Positions 14,332-23,529 are shown, numbered from the stretch's first letter. The stretch is 24,439 nt of DNA from Candidatus Accumulibacter proximus (GCA_016709675.1 JADJMH010000031.1:1-24439); one strand, 5' to 3'. The notes: generated by a model from the letters alone, not told the origin. Program-made: numbers and translations.

Positions 14332-15987
14332 TCAAGAGAGCCTCAGCATTTCCCTCGCGTGCTGACGGGTAAGTGCCGTAATCTCGATGCCGCCAAGCAT
14401 GCGGGCGATTTCTTCGACCCGTGCCTCGGTATCGAGCACGGCGACTCGGCTGTGAACCTGCCCAACTCCGGAAATTTTGCTGACCTGCCATTGCCAGTTG
14501 GCGCGTGCCGCCACCTGTGGCAGATGGGTTACGCAAAGGACCTGTCGCCCCGCTCCCAGCTCACGCAGCAAACGACCGACAATCTCGGCCACCCCGCCAC
14601 CGATACCCACATCGACCTCGTCAAAAATCAGGGTTGGAACGTGGGCCGCTTGACTGGTGACCACCTGGATGGCGAGACTGATGCGCGAGATTTCGCCACC
14701 GGAAGCGACCTTCGCCAAGGGCCGCGGTTCGCTGCCCGCCAGTCCGGCAACACGGAACTCGATCTGCTCAAGCCCGGCAGCATTGCCCCCGTCGACCGGC
14801 AGCAAGCCGACCTCGAAGCGACCACCACCCAACGCCAGCTGCTGCATGACTTGGCTGACCTCTCGGCCGAGCGCCTCGGCTGCCATGGCGCGACTGCCGG
14901 ATAGACGCTGCGCGAGTTGTTCATATTGCTGCCATGTGCTGGCCACCCGCGCGGTCAGACCGGTGATATCTGCCGCTTCACCGAGAACGGCCAGTCTCTC
15001 CTGCCAGCGCGCGAGCAAACCGGGCAAGTCTTCGGGGCCGCAGCGGAACTTCCGTGCGACGCCCAAGACCGCCTCGATGCGGCGATCAAGTTCTGCCAGG
15101 CGACGCGGATCCAGCTCGACGCGGTCGGCGTAACGACGTAGCGCGGAGATCGCCTCGCTGATTTCTGTCCGGGCGGATTGCACGAGAAAGGCAACTTCTG
15201 ACAAGGCCGGATCGTACTCCGAGAGGCACTCAAGGCGATTGGCTACGGCACCAACCTGAGCCTGACAGGCAGCGTCGCCCTCGGCGAGCACCTGCAAGGA
15301 GAATCGGACACCTTCGACGAGGCTTGCGGCGTGAGCCAGACGCTTGTGCTCGTCGTTCAGCGCCAGCCATTCTTCGGCCGAAAAGCCAAGGGCCTGCAGT
15401 TCACGCACCTGCCAGTCCAATTGCTCACGCTCGGCAGTCAGGGCCTCAAGTCCGCTGCTGGCGGTATCAAGCATGGTCCTGGCTTCCCGCCAGCTACGCC
15501 ACGCGGCGGCCACCTCTGCCAGCAGCGGCTGCAGTCTGGCGTGCGCATCCAAAAGTGCGCGCTGCGCTTCTCCCCGCAGCAGCGACTGATGCGCGTGCTG
15601 ACCGTGAATGTCGACCAATGATTCAGCGACCTCACGCAGTTGCTGGACGGTCACTGGCGAACCGTTCAGGTAGGCCCGCGAACGACCGTTGGCGTCGACC
15701 ACTCGCCGCAGCAGCAAGGCGCCCTGGTTGTCCATGTCGTGCGCGTGCAGCCAGTCTGCAGCCGCAGGCGCGCCAGCAAGGTCGAACTCGGCATTGACTT
15801 CAGTGCGATCACAACCCATCCGAACGAGACCGGCATCGGCCCGCTCACCGAGAGCGAAGGCCAGGGCGTCGACCAGAATCGACTTGCCAGCGCCAGTTTC
15901 GCCCGTCAGCGTGCCGAATCCAGCCTGAAAATCGAGTTCAAGACGGTCAACCAGTACAAAGTCGCGAATCGTCAAACGGCACAGCAT
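14332..15987 (-). CDS. recN: DNA repair protein RecN
   Basis: This SMC-like ATPase acts in recombinational repair of double-strand breaks. From ATG 15987 the protein has 551 residues, the usual family length. It starts MLCRLTIRDFVLVDRLELDF, has Walker A GETGAGKS at residues 29-36, a central coiled-coil region rich in Leu, Glu and Arg, the signature VASGGEISR, and Walker B TLIFDEVDVGIGG near residue 450. It ends LTRQHAREMLRLS. An upstream start at 16050 in the same frame would overlap nadK and add 21 residues that do not belong to the family. The gene follows nadK by 35 bases and is probably co-transcribed with it. I see no clear LexA box, but the operon promoter would lie upstream of nadK. 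Confidence 0.95.
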   Translation of the reverse strand: MLCRLTIRDFVLVDRLELDFQAGFGTLTGETGAGKSILVDALAFALGERADAGLVRMGCDRTEVNAEFDLAGAPAAADWLHAHDMDNQGALLLRRVVDANGRSRAYLNGSPVTVQQLREVAESLVDIHGQHAHQSLLRGEAQRALLDAHARLQPLLAEVAAAWRSWREARTMLDTASSGLEALTAEREQLDWQVRELQALGFSAEEWLALNDEHKRLAHAASLVEGVRFSLQVLAEGDAACQAQVGAVANRLECLSEYDPALSEVAFLVQSARTEISEAISALRRYADRVELDPRRLAELDRRIEAVLGVARKFRCGPEDLPGLLARWQERLAVLGEAADITGLTARVASTWQQYEQLAQRLSGSRAMAAEALGREVSQVMQQLALGGGRFEVGLLPVDGGNAAGLEQIEFRVAGLAGSEPRPLAKVASGGEISRISLAIQVVTSQAAHVPTLIFDEVDVGIGGGVAEIVGRLLRELGAGRQVLCVTHLPQVAARANWQWQVSKISGVGQVHSRVAVLDTEARVEEIARMLGGIEITALTRQHAREMLRLS

Positions 15988-16022
15988 GCGAGGGAACTCA
16001 ATATCGTCATCACGAGGAGGGT

Positions 16023-16949
16023 CTAGTGTTCCTTGGGCCGTTCGCTCCAATGCAGCTTTTCACGGAGCATGGCGAAATAGCTGTAACCAGGCGGATGGAG
16101 CAGGCAGATCGAGTATTCAGAGCGCCGGATACGAACCGAATCTTCGTTCCTTAGATCGACCGTCACCTGACCATCGAAATGGGCGCGCGAATCCGTCGCG
16201 TAAACGATTCGGATCTCGATTTCGTTGCGGTCACCAACCAGGATCGGCCGGTTGGTCAGCGCGTGTGGGCAGAGCGGTACCAGAGCAATGGCTGCTACCT
16301 GCGGATGCAGGATCGGGCCATTGGCCGAAAGGGCATAGGCAGTGGAACCGGTAGACGTTGCCACGATCAAGCCATCCGAGCGCAGGTGATAGATAAACTC
16401 GCCATCGATGAAAAGCTCGAACTCGATCATCCGCCCGATCGCACCCTTATCAACGACAACATCGTTCAGGGCCAGATTCGAAACGACACTGCGCTCGCCG
16501 CGCACGATTTCGGCGTCCAGGAGCATGCGGGTTTCAGGGACGAACCGGCCGTCGAGCAGGTCATCCATACAAGTCAGCATGTCGGCGCGGGCGATATCCG
16601 TCATGAAGCCAAGGCGCCCCTGGTTGACACCGACCAGCGGCACGCGATAACGCGCCAGCTGCCGCGCGGCATTGAGCATGGTGCCGTCGCCACCGACGAC
16701 GATCGCCAGATCCGCGTGAGCACCTAGCCACGAGAAATTACCGCTCGCCCAACTCCCCAGTCCAAGCCCGGAGACCACGTTGGACGCCGTTTCTTCCTCA
16801 ATCAGAACCGTCATGCCGCGTTCATGAAGGTACTTGGCCAGCAAGCGAATTGACTCGGCGATCTCCCGACTGTGGTACTTTCCAATCAACGCGATTGTCC
16901 TGGGTGGCGGCGCGTGATCAGCAGGCTCGTGGGGAAACGCGTTGTTCAT
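16023..16949 (-). CDS. nadK: NAD kinase
   Basis: The enzyme phosphorylates NAD to NADP using ATP in the cytoplasm. The catalytic GGDGT motif is at residues 86-90 (AIVVGGDGTML), followed by GVNQGRLGFMTDI and the second conserved block DGLIVATSTGSTAYALSANGPI. From ATG 16949 the protein has 308 residues. An alternative start at 17027 would add 26 residues and overlap the hrcA start, so it is rejected; an in-frame ATG at 16985 remains possible. The gene is divergent from hrcA with about 76 bases between the starts and is followed by recN. The nadK-recN pair next to hrcA is a common proteobacterial arrangement. Confidence 0.95.
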   Translation of the reverse strand: MNNAFPHEPADHAPPPRTIALIGKYHSREIAESIRLLAKYLHERGMTVLIEEETASNVVSGLGLGSWASGNFSWLGAHADLAIVVGGDGTMLNAARQLARYRVPLVGVNQGRLGFMTDIARADMLTCMDDLLDGRFVPETRMLLDAEIVRGERSVVSNLALNDVVVDKGAIGRMIEFELFIDGEFIYHLRSDGLIVATSTGSTAYALSANGPILHPQVAAIALVPLCPHALTNRPILVGDRNEIEIRIVYATDSRAHFDGQVTVDLRNEDSVRIRRSEYSICLLHPPGYSYFAMLREKLHWSERPKEH

Positions 16950-17012
16950 GAGGCGAATTAAACCACAATTCAGCTGGCTTTCCATGGCGCCCCGCGAGTG
17001 AAGGATTTTTTG

Positions 17013-17018
17013 TAGAAT
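17013..17018 (+). promoter_or_regulatory. -10-like box immediately before hrcA
   Basis: TAGAAT ends seven bases before the hrcA ATG, and no ribosome binding site lies between. If it is used, transcription would begin at or next to the start codon. No good -35 box and no CIRCE repeat is visible in the gap. Confidence 0.4.
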
Positions 17019-17025
17019 CTCACCC

Positions 17026-18054
17026 ATGCTCGACGACCGCGCCAGAACCCTCCTGAAAACCCTGATCGAACGCTACATTGCGGAAGGTCAGCCGGTAGGC
17101 TCGCGCGCGCTGTCAAAGCACTCGCGCCTGGACCTGTCGGCCGCCACAGTGCGCAATGTCATGGCCGACCTCGAAGACATTGGCCTCATCGCCAGTCCGC
17201 ACACCTCTGCCGGTCGAGTTCCTACGGCACGTGGCTACCGTTTTTTCGTTGACAGCCTGCTGACCATCAAGCCAATCGAGCAAGAGAAGCTCAATGCCAT
17301 CGAGGGACAGTTGCTCCCCTCGGATCCAAGGCAGTTGATCAGCAATGCGTCGTATCTGCTGTCCGGGTTGACCCGTTTTGCAGGCATCGTCCTGACGCCT
17401 CGCCGCCTGACACCGAGAATTCGCCAGATGGAGTTCGTCAGTCTTTCCGAACGGCGCGTCTTGCTGATCCTGGTCACTTCAGACGGCGACGTGCAGAATC
17501 GATTGCTGTTCACTGCACGCCCCTATTCACCATCGGAACTGGTCACCGCGACCAACTACCTGAACCAGCATTTTGTCGGCCACGATTTCGAACACATTCA
17601 CACTCACGTTCAGGAAGAGCTGCATCAGCTGCGAGGTGATCTGCATACGCTGATGGCCGCGGCGCTGGCTGCCGGCGGCGATGCCATGAAGGGGCCCGGC
17701 GAAAGATATGTCATCTCGGGTGAGCACAACCTTCTCGAGGTCGAGGAGTTTTCATCAAACATGAAGCGACTACGCGAGTTGTTCGACCTTTTCGAACAAC
17801 GCACATCACTGATGCAATTGCTTGATCTCTCGCAGCGTGCCGCCGGCGTGCAGATCTTCATTGGTGACGAGTCGGGGCTTGCCCCACTGGACGAATGCAG
17901 CGTCGTTACAGCTCCTTATGAAGTAGATGGTCAGGTCGTTGGCTCGGTTGGCGTCATCGGCCCCACCCGCATGGCCTACGAGCGCGTCATCCCGATCGTG
18001 GACATCACCGCCAAACTGCTTTCTTCCGCGCTGACTTACCAGGCCAACTGCTAA
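17026..18054 (+). CDS. hrcA: Heat-inducible transcription repressor HrcA
   Basis: HrcA binds CIRCE operators and represses chaperone genes such as groESL and dnaK, with GroEL helping it fold. The 342-residue length is typical. The N-terminal winged helix is clear: DDRARTLLKTLIERYIAEGQPVGSRALSK, then SAATVRNVMADLEDIGLIASPHTSAGRVPTARGYRFFVD. The rest is the GAF-like dimerisation part, ending VIPIVDITAKLLSSAL. The start at 17026 matches the family N-terminus exactly. No CIRCE sequence is seen upstream, so the gene is probably not autoregulated here. Its TAA overlaps the hemH ATG by one base, indicating translational coupling. Confidence 0.95.
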   Translation: MLDDRARTLLKTLIERYIAEGQPVGSRALSKHSRLDLSAATVRNVMADLEDIGLIASPHTSAGRVPTARGYRFFVDSLLTIKPIEQEKLNAIEGQLLPSDPRQLISNASYLLSGLTRFAGIVLTPRRLTPRIRQMEFVSLSERRVLLILVTSDGDVQNRLLFTARPYSPSELVTATNYLNQHFVGHDFEHIHTHVQEELHQLRGDLHTLMAAALAAGGDAMKGPGERYVISGEHNLLEVEEFSSNMKRLRELFDLFEQRTSLMQLLDLSQRAAGVQIFIGDESGLAPLDECSVVTAPYEVDGQVVGSVGVIGPTRMAYERVIPIVDITAKLLSSALTYQANC

Positions 18055-19157
18055 TGCAACGCTATCTCCCGGAGCCGGCCTACCGCCATGGTTCGCCGGC
18101 CCTGACCGCCGTTCTGCTAATCAATCTGGGAACGCCAGCAGAGCCGACCACGAAGGCGGTACGCAGCTACCTTCGCGAGTTCCTCTCCGACCCACGCGTC
18201 GTCGAGATCCCCCGGCTGCTCTGGTGGCTAATTCTGAACGGCATCGTCCTCAATGTCAGGCCACGACGCTCGGCCGAGAAGTATGCGGCGGTATGGACCC
18301 CCGAGGGCTCACCGCTTAAGGTTCATGTCGACCGTCAGTCAAGGCTGCTGCGCGGTTTCCTTGGCCAGGCCGGACATCGGGTGCTGGTTGACTACGCCAT
18401 GCGTTACGGTCAGCCGTCGATTGCAGCAACGCTCTCCCGCCTCAAGGGCGATGGCTACACACGAATTCTCCTGCTACCCCTCTACCCGCAATATGCCGCC
18501 AGTACGACGGCCACCGCCGTCGATGCGGTCGGCACGTGGCTGCAGGGCATCCGCAACCAGCCGGAAATCCGCATTGTCAGGAGTTTTCCCGATTACCCGG
18601 GCTATATCGAAGCGCTGGCCGCCAGTGTGCGCGAGCACTGGTTCAGTCATGGGCGGCCGACGAGCTCGTATCGCTTGGTGATGAGCTTTCATGGCTTGCC
18701 ACGCTACACGCTGGACAAGGGCGACCCTTATCACTGCGAATGTCACAAGAGCGGTCGCTTGCTTGCCGAGGCGCTGGGCCTGGGTCAGGAGTACTACCAG
18801 ATCTGCTTTCAGTCGCGCTTCGGCCGTGCCGAATGGCTACAGCCTTATACTTCGGCAACGCTCAAGGCGCTTGGCAAACGGGGACTGCAGCGAGTCGATG
18901 TGATCTGCCCGGGGTTTCCCGCAGACTGCCTTGAGACTCTCGAGGAAATCGCCATCGAAGGCAAGGCCGAGTTCCTTCAGGCCGGCGGCAAGGAGTACCT
19001 CTACATTCCCTGCCTCAATGAGCGCGATGACTGGATACGAGCCCTGGCCAACCTTGCCGCCAGTCACCTTCAGGGCTGGCCAACGCTAACCGCACCCGAC
19101 CCGGCCAGTCTGGAACTTGGCGCCCTGCGCGCACGCGCCCTGGGAGCGCCGTCCTGA
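18054..19157 (+). CDS. hemH: Ferrochelatase
   Basis: This enzyme inserts ferrous iron into protoporphyrin IX, the last step of protoheme synthesis. The 367-residue protein has the N-terminal block AVLLINLGTPAEPTTKAVRSYLREFLSDPRVVEIPR, the catalytic His in MSFHGLPRYTLDKGDPYHCEC (His 213), the block YQICFQSRFGRAEWLQPYT and the acidic CLETLEEIAIEGK near residue 292. It starts at the ATG overlapping the hrcA stop (TAATG). HrcA-HemH coupling is known in related betaproteobacteria. A 9-bp inverted repeat covers its stop codon. The gene looks intact. Confidence 0.96.
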   Translation: MQRYLPEPAYRHGSPALTAVLLINLGTPAEPTTKAVRSYLREFLSDPRVVEIPRLLWWLILNGIVLNVRPRRSAEKYAAVWTPEGSPLKVHVDRQSRLLRGFLGQAGHRVLVDYAMRYGQPSIAATLSRLKGDGYTRILLLPLYPQYAASTTATAVDAVGTWLQGIRNQPEIRIVRSFPDYPGYIEALAASVREHWFSHGRPTSSYRLVMSFHGLPRYTLDKGDPYHCECHKSGRLLAEALGLGQEYYQICFQSRFGRAEWLQPYTSATLKALGKRGLQRVDVICPGFPADCLETLEEIAIEGKAEFLQAGGKEYLYIPCLNERDDWIRALANLAASHLQGWPTLTAPDPASLELGALRARALGAPS

Positions 19158-19170
19158 CGCGCCCAGGGCG
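19136..19170. repeat. Inverted repeat across the hemH stop codon
   Basis: CGCCCTGGG (19136-19144) pairs perfectly with CCCAGGGCG (19162-19170). The stem encloses the hemH stop and is not followed by a T run, so it may protect the 3' end or weaken transcription rather than act as a classic terminator. Confidence 0.5.
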
Positions 19171-19210
19171 GTTCGCTGCGTAAATTGGAGGCGTCCCGTC
19201 CACCTAACCC

Positions 19211-19411
19211 TCATCCAGCGGTGGTACTGGCCGCTTTCCTGGCCGCCCGCAACAGGGCTCTCCTGGCTTTCTCTGCGCGAATGTGTGCGAGAGCCTGTGC
19301 CTTGTTGCACTCCTTGCAATAGGAATGCAAGCCATCCGCACTGCGTGAGTTCTTGTGAAACTCCAGCACAGATTTCTCTTGCTTGCACTTGACGCATATT
19401 TTCGTGTTCAT
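19211..19411 (-). CDS. Small four-cysteine (zinc-ribbon-like) protein
   Basis: This 66-residue protein starts MNTKICVKCKQEKSVLEFHKN, with a second pair in HSYCKECNKA. The two CxxC pairs, 22 residues apart, form a likely zinc-binding ribbon like that seen in small phage or HNH-associated proteins. The C-terminus (HIRAEKARRALLRAARKAA) is strongly basic and may bind nucleic acid. It is convergent with hemH. No convincing ribosome binding site precedes ATG 19411, and a TAATAC box lies about 20 bases upstream. I consider it a real gene from the cysteine pattern, but its role is unknown. Confidence 0.6.
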   Translation of the reverse strand: MNTKICVKCKQEKSVLEFHKNSRSADGLHSYCKECNKAQALAHIRAEKARRALLRAARKAASTTAG

Positions 19412-19897
19412 GGGAATAAAGCCAATGTATTAACAAAGCGAACAAGCCTATTGATAGGTCACTCGGGCGAACGACCAGAGTTGCTGTGGTCTCCTCAGCC
19501 CTTGCCGTTCGAGGGCCCTGCTTCCGGCAGACCAATCCGCAAACGTTCCAGCAAGCGACGGAACAGCCGAGACAGATAGCAAATCAACTGGTTAGTGCGG
19601 AACATATCGACCAACCGGGAGCGCTAGCAAACGCTGGATTCGCCTCTGCCTTCAACGCGCCCTGCTTGAAGGAACACCCAACAAGTCAACAAGTGATCAA
19701 CAAGACATAAGCAAAGACTATGCCTTAATATAAGCTGTCTTTATTGATCAGGGGCTTAGCTCGCAGTGGCCGGTCGACTTGCCGGTCATCGGGCTGCGAC
19801 TGTAAAGAATCCTGACAGTGTTGCGCGTCGGCAAGCGCCGCTAGTCCGGGTCCAAGCGCTTTGGTCGAGCCACGCTCCGAGATGGCGGTGCAGCGAA
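19412..19897. other. Non-coding gap with an AT-rich inverted repeat
   Basis: No gene is supported here. Near 19680-19750 the sequence becomes AT-rich. TCAACAAG occurs twice (19686-19693 and 19697-19704). TGATCAA (19694-19700) and AGACA (19703-19707) pair with TGTCT (19736-19740) and TTGATCA (19744-19750), a 12-bp stem with a small internal bulge and a 28-base loop. Confidence 0.5.
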
Positions 19898-22831
19898 TCA
19901 GCCTGCGGGACCCGGGGAAAGCGCGGCATCGAGCAGGGCATCGACGTCCACGGCGTCAATCTGCTCCGGCTTCATGAATCGGAGAGCGTAGTCGAGATGC
20001 ACCCCCGAGCGCAGGAAGAGCGCAAACAGGTCGCCATCGATATGCTGCTCCTGTTGCATTCGGAACATGATGGCGATAGCCTCCGACAGGGTCTTCCCGT
20101 GCTTGTAAGGGCGGTCAATGGCGGTCAGTGCTTCAAAAATGTCGGCGATCGCCATCATGCGCGCCAGTGGGCTCATTTCTTCGCACCTGAGCTTGCGTGG
20201 GTAGCCGCTGCCATCCATCTTCTCGTGGTGACCGCCGGCGATTTTCGGCACTTCCCGCAGATGCTTGGGAAAGGGCAGATCCTCGAGCATGATCAGCGTC
20301 TGGACGATGTGTTCGTTGATCTTGTAACGCTCTTCCTCGGTCAGCGTCCCACGTCCAATGGCGAGATTATAAATTTCGCCGCGGTCATACAGCAGTGCCG
20401 GGATATTCATCCGGAAGCCCCAGCGATTGTTTTCCGGCATCCGATCCTGCGCCCGCCGCGGGAAAAGGTGTTCCGGCTTGTCGGCCAGAAGAGCTTCGAC
20501 AACCGGCAATGGGGCGCGGGGTGCTCGCGCTTTGCGCAACTTTTCCTCCTGCGCAATGCCGATGCTGTCGTCCAGGGTGCGCAACCAGGTTCGCCTGGCG
20601 ATAGATTGCAGCCGCTCGATCCTTTGCGGAGCCATGAATTCGCCACCCTCGTTGCAACTGGCTACGAAAGCAAAATCCGCGTCGATCTGCTGCCACTCGG
20701 CAGCCAGACGGGCGCGCGCAGCTTCCTCGCTCGCGCCGTTGGCAATGGCCTTCAAACAGCTTATTTCGGCGTCACGCTTGAGCACTTCGAAGCGCATCCG
20801 CACTTCATGGAGCCGGTCGTAGATGGTTTCCAGCTTGGTCGCTTTGTCCACCACGTACTCGGGCGTCGTGACCTTGCCGCAGTCATGCAGCCAGGCGGCG
20901 ACGTGCACCGCCTCCCGGTCGTCGTCGGTCATCGTGAAGTCCCGGTAAGGACCGCTGGTCGCGGCGCAGGCGGCTTCGGCGAGCATCCTGGTCAGTTCAG
21001 GCACACGTTTGCAGTGGCCGCCGGTGTAGGGACTCTTGGCGTCGATCGCCGCAGCAATCAGCTTGATGAAGGCTTCAAATAGTTCCTTCTGCGCCTTGAT
21101 CAGCGCCTTGCTTTCGAGCGATACGGCCGCCGAGGCGGCAAGTGCCTTGACGAAGCTCAGGCGGCGGCTATCGGTGTCACTGTCACCGACGAGGAGCATG
21201 GTCCCGACCAGCTCGCGCTGTCGGTTGAGCAGCGGAACGGCGATGGCGTGGCTCGCCCCAGCCAGGTCAACCGTCGCCAGACCGAGGGAAACGACATCCT
21301 CGGGCTGCAGGCAGTCAGCGCGCGGCTGGCCAGCGGCAAGCGCTGCGCCGAGCAAGGGACCGACGTGGTCAAGGTTGATGGAGAGCAATTTGCCGGCCAA
21401 TGCCAAGCCGGTGTCGTCTCGAGCCGCAGCCGGGTTGAGTTGTCTTTCCTCGGCCAGATAGAGCACGCCGGCACGGGCACCGGCGGCTGTGAGAGCGTCA
21501 TCAAGCAGTCGCGGCAGGAGCTGGTCGAAATTCTGCTCGGCAGCGACCGCCTGGCTGATCTCGAGAAAGCGGCGGATTGTGCGCTTCATCCCATCCATCG
21601 TCCGAGCAAGCTCGCTGACTTCCCTGATCGAAGACTCAACAACGATCGGCTGCGAGAATTCGAAGTGGCGGATCGCCTCCGCTTCGCTGGCCAGACTACC
21701 CAGCGATCGTGAAATGCTGCGGGCGAGCAGCCAGGTGAGCGGAACTGTCAGCAGCAGCACGAGCAGCGTACTGATCGCCGAGTGGCGGATCAATTGCAGG
21801 GCCCCGGCCATCAACTCGCTTTCGGGAATCGCGGTGACGATGTACAGCGGTGGCACGCCTTCGAGCAACAACGGCGTGACCGAGGCTCGCCAGTCGTCAC
21901 CCTTGACCTTGACGCGCAGGGTCTGAGTCGTGTTGCCCCCCATGCTGCGGATTGTTGCCAACAGCGGTACCAGGGCCGGCACGCCCAGCTCGTCGACTCT
22001 CGCCAGCACAGGGCTGCCGTCGCCTTCGGGAGACGCCAGCACCATCCTCGAGGCGTCGCCGTAGGCCAGCGCGTAGCCCGTTGAATTTACCAGGACCATC
22101 TCGCTCCCCGGCGTCACCGCTTGTCTAGCCAGAGTATCGCCAAGCGTGTGCAGGAGGATGTCCGCTCCCACCACGGCACGCCCGTTGCTAGCGCGATTGG
22201 CCAGGGTGGTGCCGACCTTTCGGCTGGAGTAGAAAAGGTAGGGCGGCGTCTTGACCTGCACTGAAGACGTCAACGCCTGTTTGAACCACGGCCGCTGCCG
22301 CGGATCATAGGCCTCGGCATAGTCGGGCCGGTCGTCCTCGCGCACGGCCTTCAGATCCGCGTCGAGATAGATGAAGCGGCCACGCGGCTGGGGCCCTGCC
22401 CGCTCGATGCTCTGCACGACGTAGGTCGCCCGAGCCGGAGCTTTCGAGGCCTCGGCCTCGCTGCCGTGGCCGACGCGCCCGACCAGGAAGAAGTCGCCGT
22501 CAGCGTAACCAATGTAGAGGGATGATAGCGCCGGCGAACTGTCAAGCGCCTGCCGCAGGAACCGCAGGCTGTTGAGGCGTTCCTTGAGCGAAGCGGCAGA
22601 GGTCACCGGCTGCAGGCTCAGGAGCCGGGCAGCCACCTCGGCGGGTTCGATGATCCGCCGCATCTCGAGCAGGGCCTCGCGACTGTTGCCCGCCGTCAGG
22701 CCAGCGGCAGACTCCTCTAGCAGACCGGTGCTGAGGGTATAGCCAATGCCTCCAAGGACACCGCAGACGAGAAGAATCAGCGCCAGAAACAACGTCGAAA
22801 TGTGAATGTGCAGTGGATAATGGCGGCGCAT
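19898..22831 (-). CDS. Membrane-bound dCache-HAMP-GAF-HD-GYP sensor phosphodiesterase
   Basis: HD-GYP domains hydrolyse cyclic di-GMP and so lower biofilm and polysaccharide signalling. From ATG 22831 (GAGG just upstream) the protein has 977 residues; the longer frame would need a TTG start at 22867. The order is: membrane helix 1 (about 8-30), a periplasmic double-Cache-like sensor (about 35-345, with DPRQRPWFKQAL), helix 2 (about 349-370), HAMP (RSISRSLGSLASEAEAI), a GAF-like domain (about 430-590) and HD-GYP. The HD motif is LHDCGK (His649-Asp650) and the GYP motif HHEKMDGSGYP at 868-878. About 218 residues separate them, far more than in ordinary HD-GYP proteins, because of an insertion containing EVRMRFEVLKRDAEI and FVASCNEGGEFMAPQRIERL. 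Catalytic residues are present, so activity is expected. Confidence 0.9.
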   Translation of the reverse strand: MRRHYPLHIHISTLFLALILLVCGVLGGIGYTLSTGLLEESAAGLTAGNSREALLEMRRIIEPAEVAARLLSLQPVTSAASLKERLNSLRFLRQALDSSPALSSLYIGYADGDFFLVGRVGHGSEAEASKAPARATYVVQSIERAGPQPRGRFIYLDADLKAVREDDRPDYAEAYDPRQRPWFKQALTSSVQVKTPPYLFYSSRKVGTTLANRASNGRAVVGADILLHTLGDTLARQAVTPGSEMVLVNSTGYALAYGDASRMVLASPEGDGSPVLARVDELGVPALVPLLATIRSMGGNTTQTLRVKVKGDDWRASVTPLLLEGVPPLYIVTAIPESELMAGALQLIRHSAISTLLVLLLTVPLTWLLARSISRSLGSLASEAEAIRHFEFSQPIVVESSIREVSELARTMDGMKRTIRRFLEISQAVAAEQNFDQLLPRLLDDALTAAGARAGVLYLAEERQLNPAAARDDTGLALAGKLLSINLDHVGPLLGAALAAGQPRADCLQPEDVVSLGLATVDLAGASHAIAVPLLNRQRELVGTMLLVGDSDTDSRRLSFVKALAASAAVSLESKALIKAQKELFEAFIKLIAAAIDAKSPYTGGHCKRVPELTRMLAEAACAATSGPYRDFTMTDDDREAVHVAAWLHDCGKVTTPEYVVDKATKLETIYDRLHEVRMRFEVLKRDAEISCLKAIANGASEEAARARLAAEWQQIDADFAFVASCNEGGEFMAPQRIERLQSIARRTWLRTLDDSIGIAQEEKLRKARAPRAPLPVVEALLADKPEHLFPRRAQDRMPENNRWGFRMNIPALLYDRGEIYNLAIGRGTLTEEERYKINEHIVQTLIMLEDLPFPKHLREVPKIAGGHHEKMDGSGYPRKLRCEEMSPLARMMAIADIFEALTAIDRPYKHGKTLSEAIAIMFRMQQEQHIDGDLFALFLRSGVHLDYALRFMKPEQIDAVDVDALLDAALSPGPAG

Positions 22832-23019
22832 GGACTTGGCCTCGTGGCGTGTGGAGTAACCCAACAATACCGAAAAACCGGACCTTGGTGGTTCGCAGAT
22901 GTTTCACCAGGACCCCGCAGACCTTGAGCGAACACTGGCGCTGCGCCAGATGATTGAGGGCTGGATCTTCGCGACCATTCCTAAAACCGGTACGATGGTC
23001 GCCCTGTGTGGAGTGACCC

Positions 23020-23529
23020 ATGCCCGACGCAACGCCCCAATCGCCAATCCCGCGACCCGCTTTCGAAAGCAAGATCATTGCGCCCGCTGAACTCGCTGGG
23101 CAAGTCCGCACTTTGCCTTCGCCCCTGGTGTTTACCAATGGCTGCTTCGACATCCTGCACCGCGGCCATGTCACCCTCCTCGCCGAAGCCCGCGCGCTCG
23201 GCGCTGCGCTGATCGTTGCACTCAACTCAGATGGGTCGGTCAGGCGCCTTGGAAAGGGTATTGATCGTCCGGTGAATAATTTGCCTGATCGTCTGGCAGT
23301 GATCGCGGCATTGGAATCGGTCACGCTGGTGACCTGGTTCGAGGAAGATACGCCGCTGCCGCGCATTCTGGATTGTCGGCCCGACATTCTCGTCAAGGGG
23401 GGCGACTGGCCGGTCGACCAAATCGTCGGTAACCGGGAAGTCAGCGGATGGGGTGGCCGTGTGCTGTCCCTGCCGTTTGTTCACCAGACCTCGACAACGG
23501 CGCTGCTCGACAAGATCAGGCGTCTTTAG
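23020..23529 (+). CDS. rfaE2: D-glycero-beta-D-manno-heptose 1-phosphate adenylyltransferase
   Basis: The enzyme makes ADP-heptose, the donor for the LPS inner core; the same intermediates are heptose signals for host immunity in some bacteria. The 169-residue protein is the stand-alone C-terminal half of HldE. The nucleotidyltransferase motif TNGCFDILHRGH occupies residues 39-50, followed by NSDGSVRRLGKG, the base-binding DILVKGGDW, and FVHQTSTTALLDKIRRL at the end. GGAG lies six bases before ATG 23020. It is divergent from the HD-GYP gene and convergent with the HDOD gene. It indicates that heptose-containing inner core is still made in this organism. Confidence 0.93.
   Translation: MPDATPQSPIPRPAFESKIIAPAELAGQVRTLPSPLVFTNGCFDILHRGHVTLLAEARALGAALIVALNSDGSVRRLGKGIDRPVNNLPDRLAVIAALESVTLVTWFEEDTPLPRILDCRPDILVKGGDWPVDQIVGNREVSGWGGRVLSLPFVHQTSTTALLDKIRRL

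Noticed and set aside
16950..17025. A CIRCE operator in the nadK-hrcA gap
   Set aside because: The TTAGCACTC / GAGTGCTAA arms are absent.
19766..21082. A 438-codon plus-strand frame opposite the HD-GYP gene
   Set aside because: It shows no domain or motif, while the minus strand encodes a continuous multi-domain sensor.
22899..23090. A 63-codon plus-strand frame upstream of rfaE2
   Set aside because: It overlaps the rfaE2 start in another frame, has no recognised motif and no ribosome binding site.
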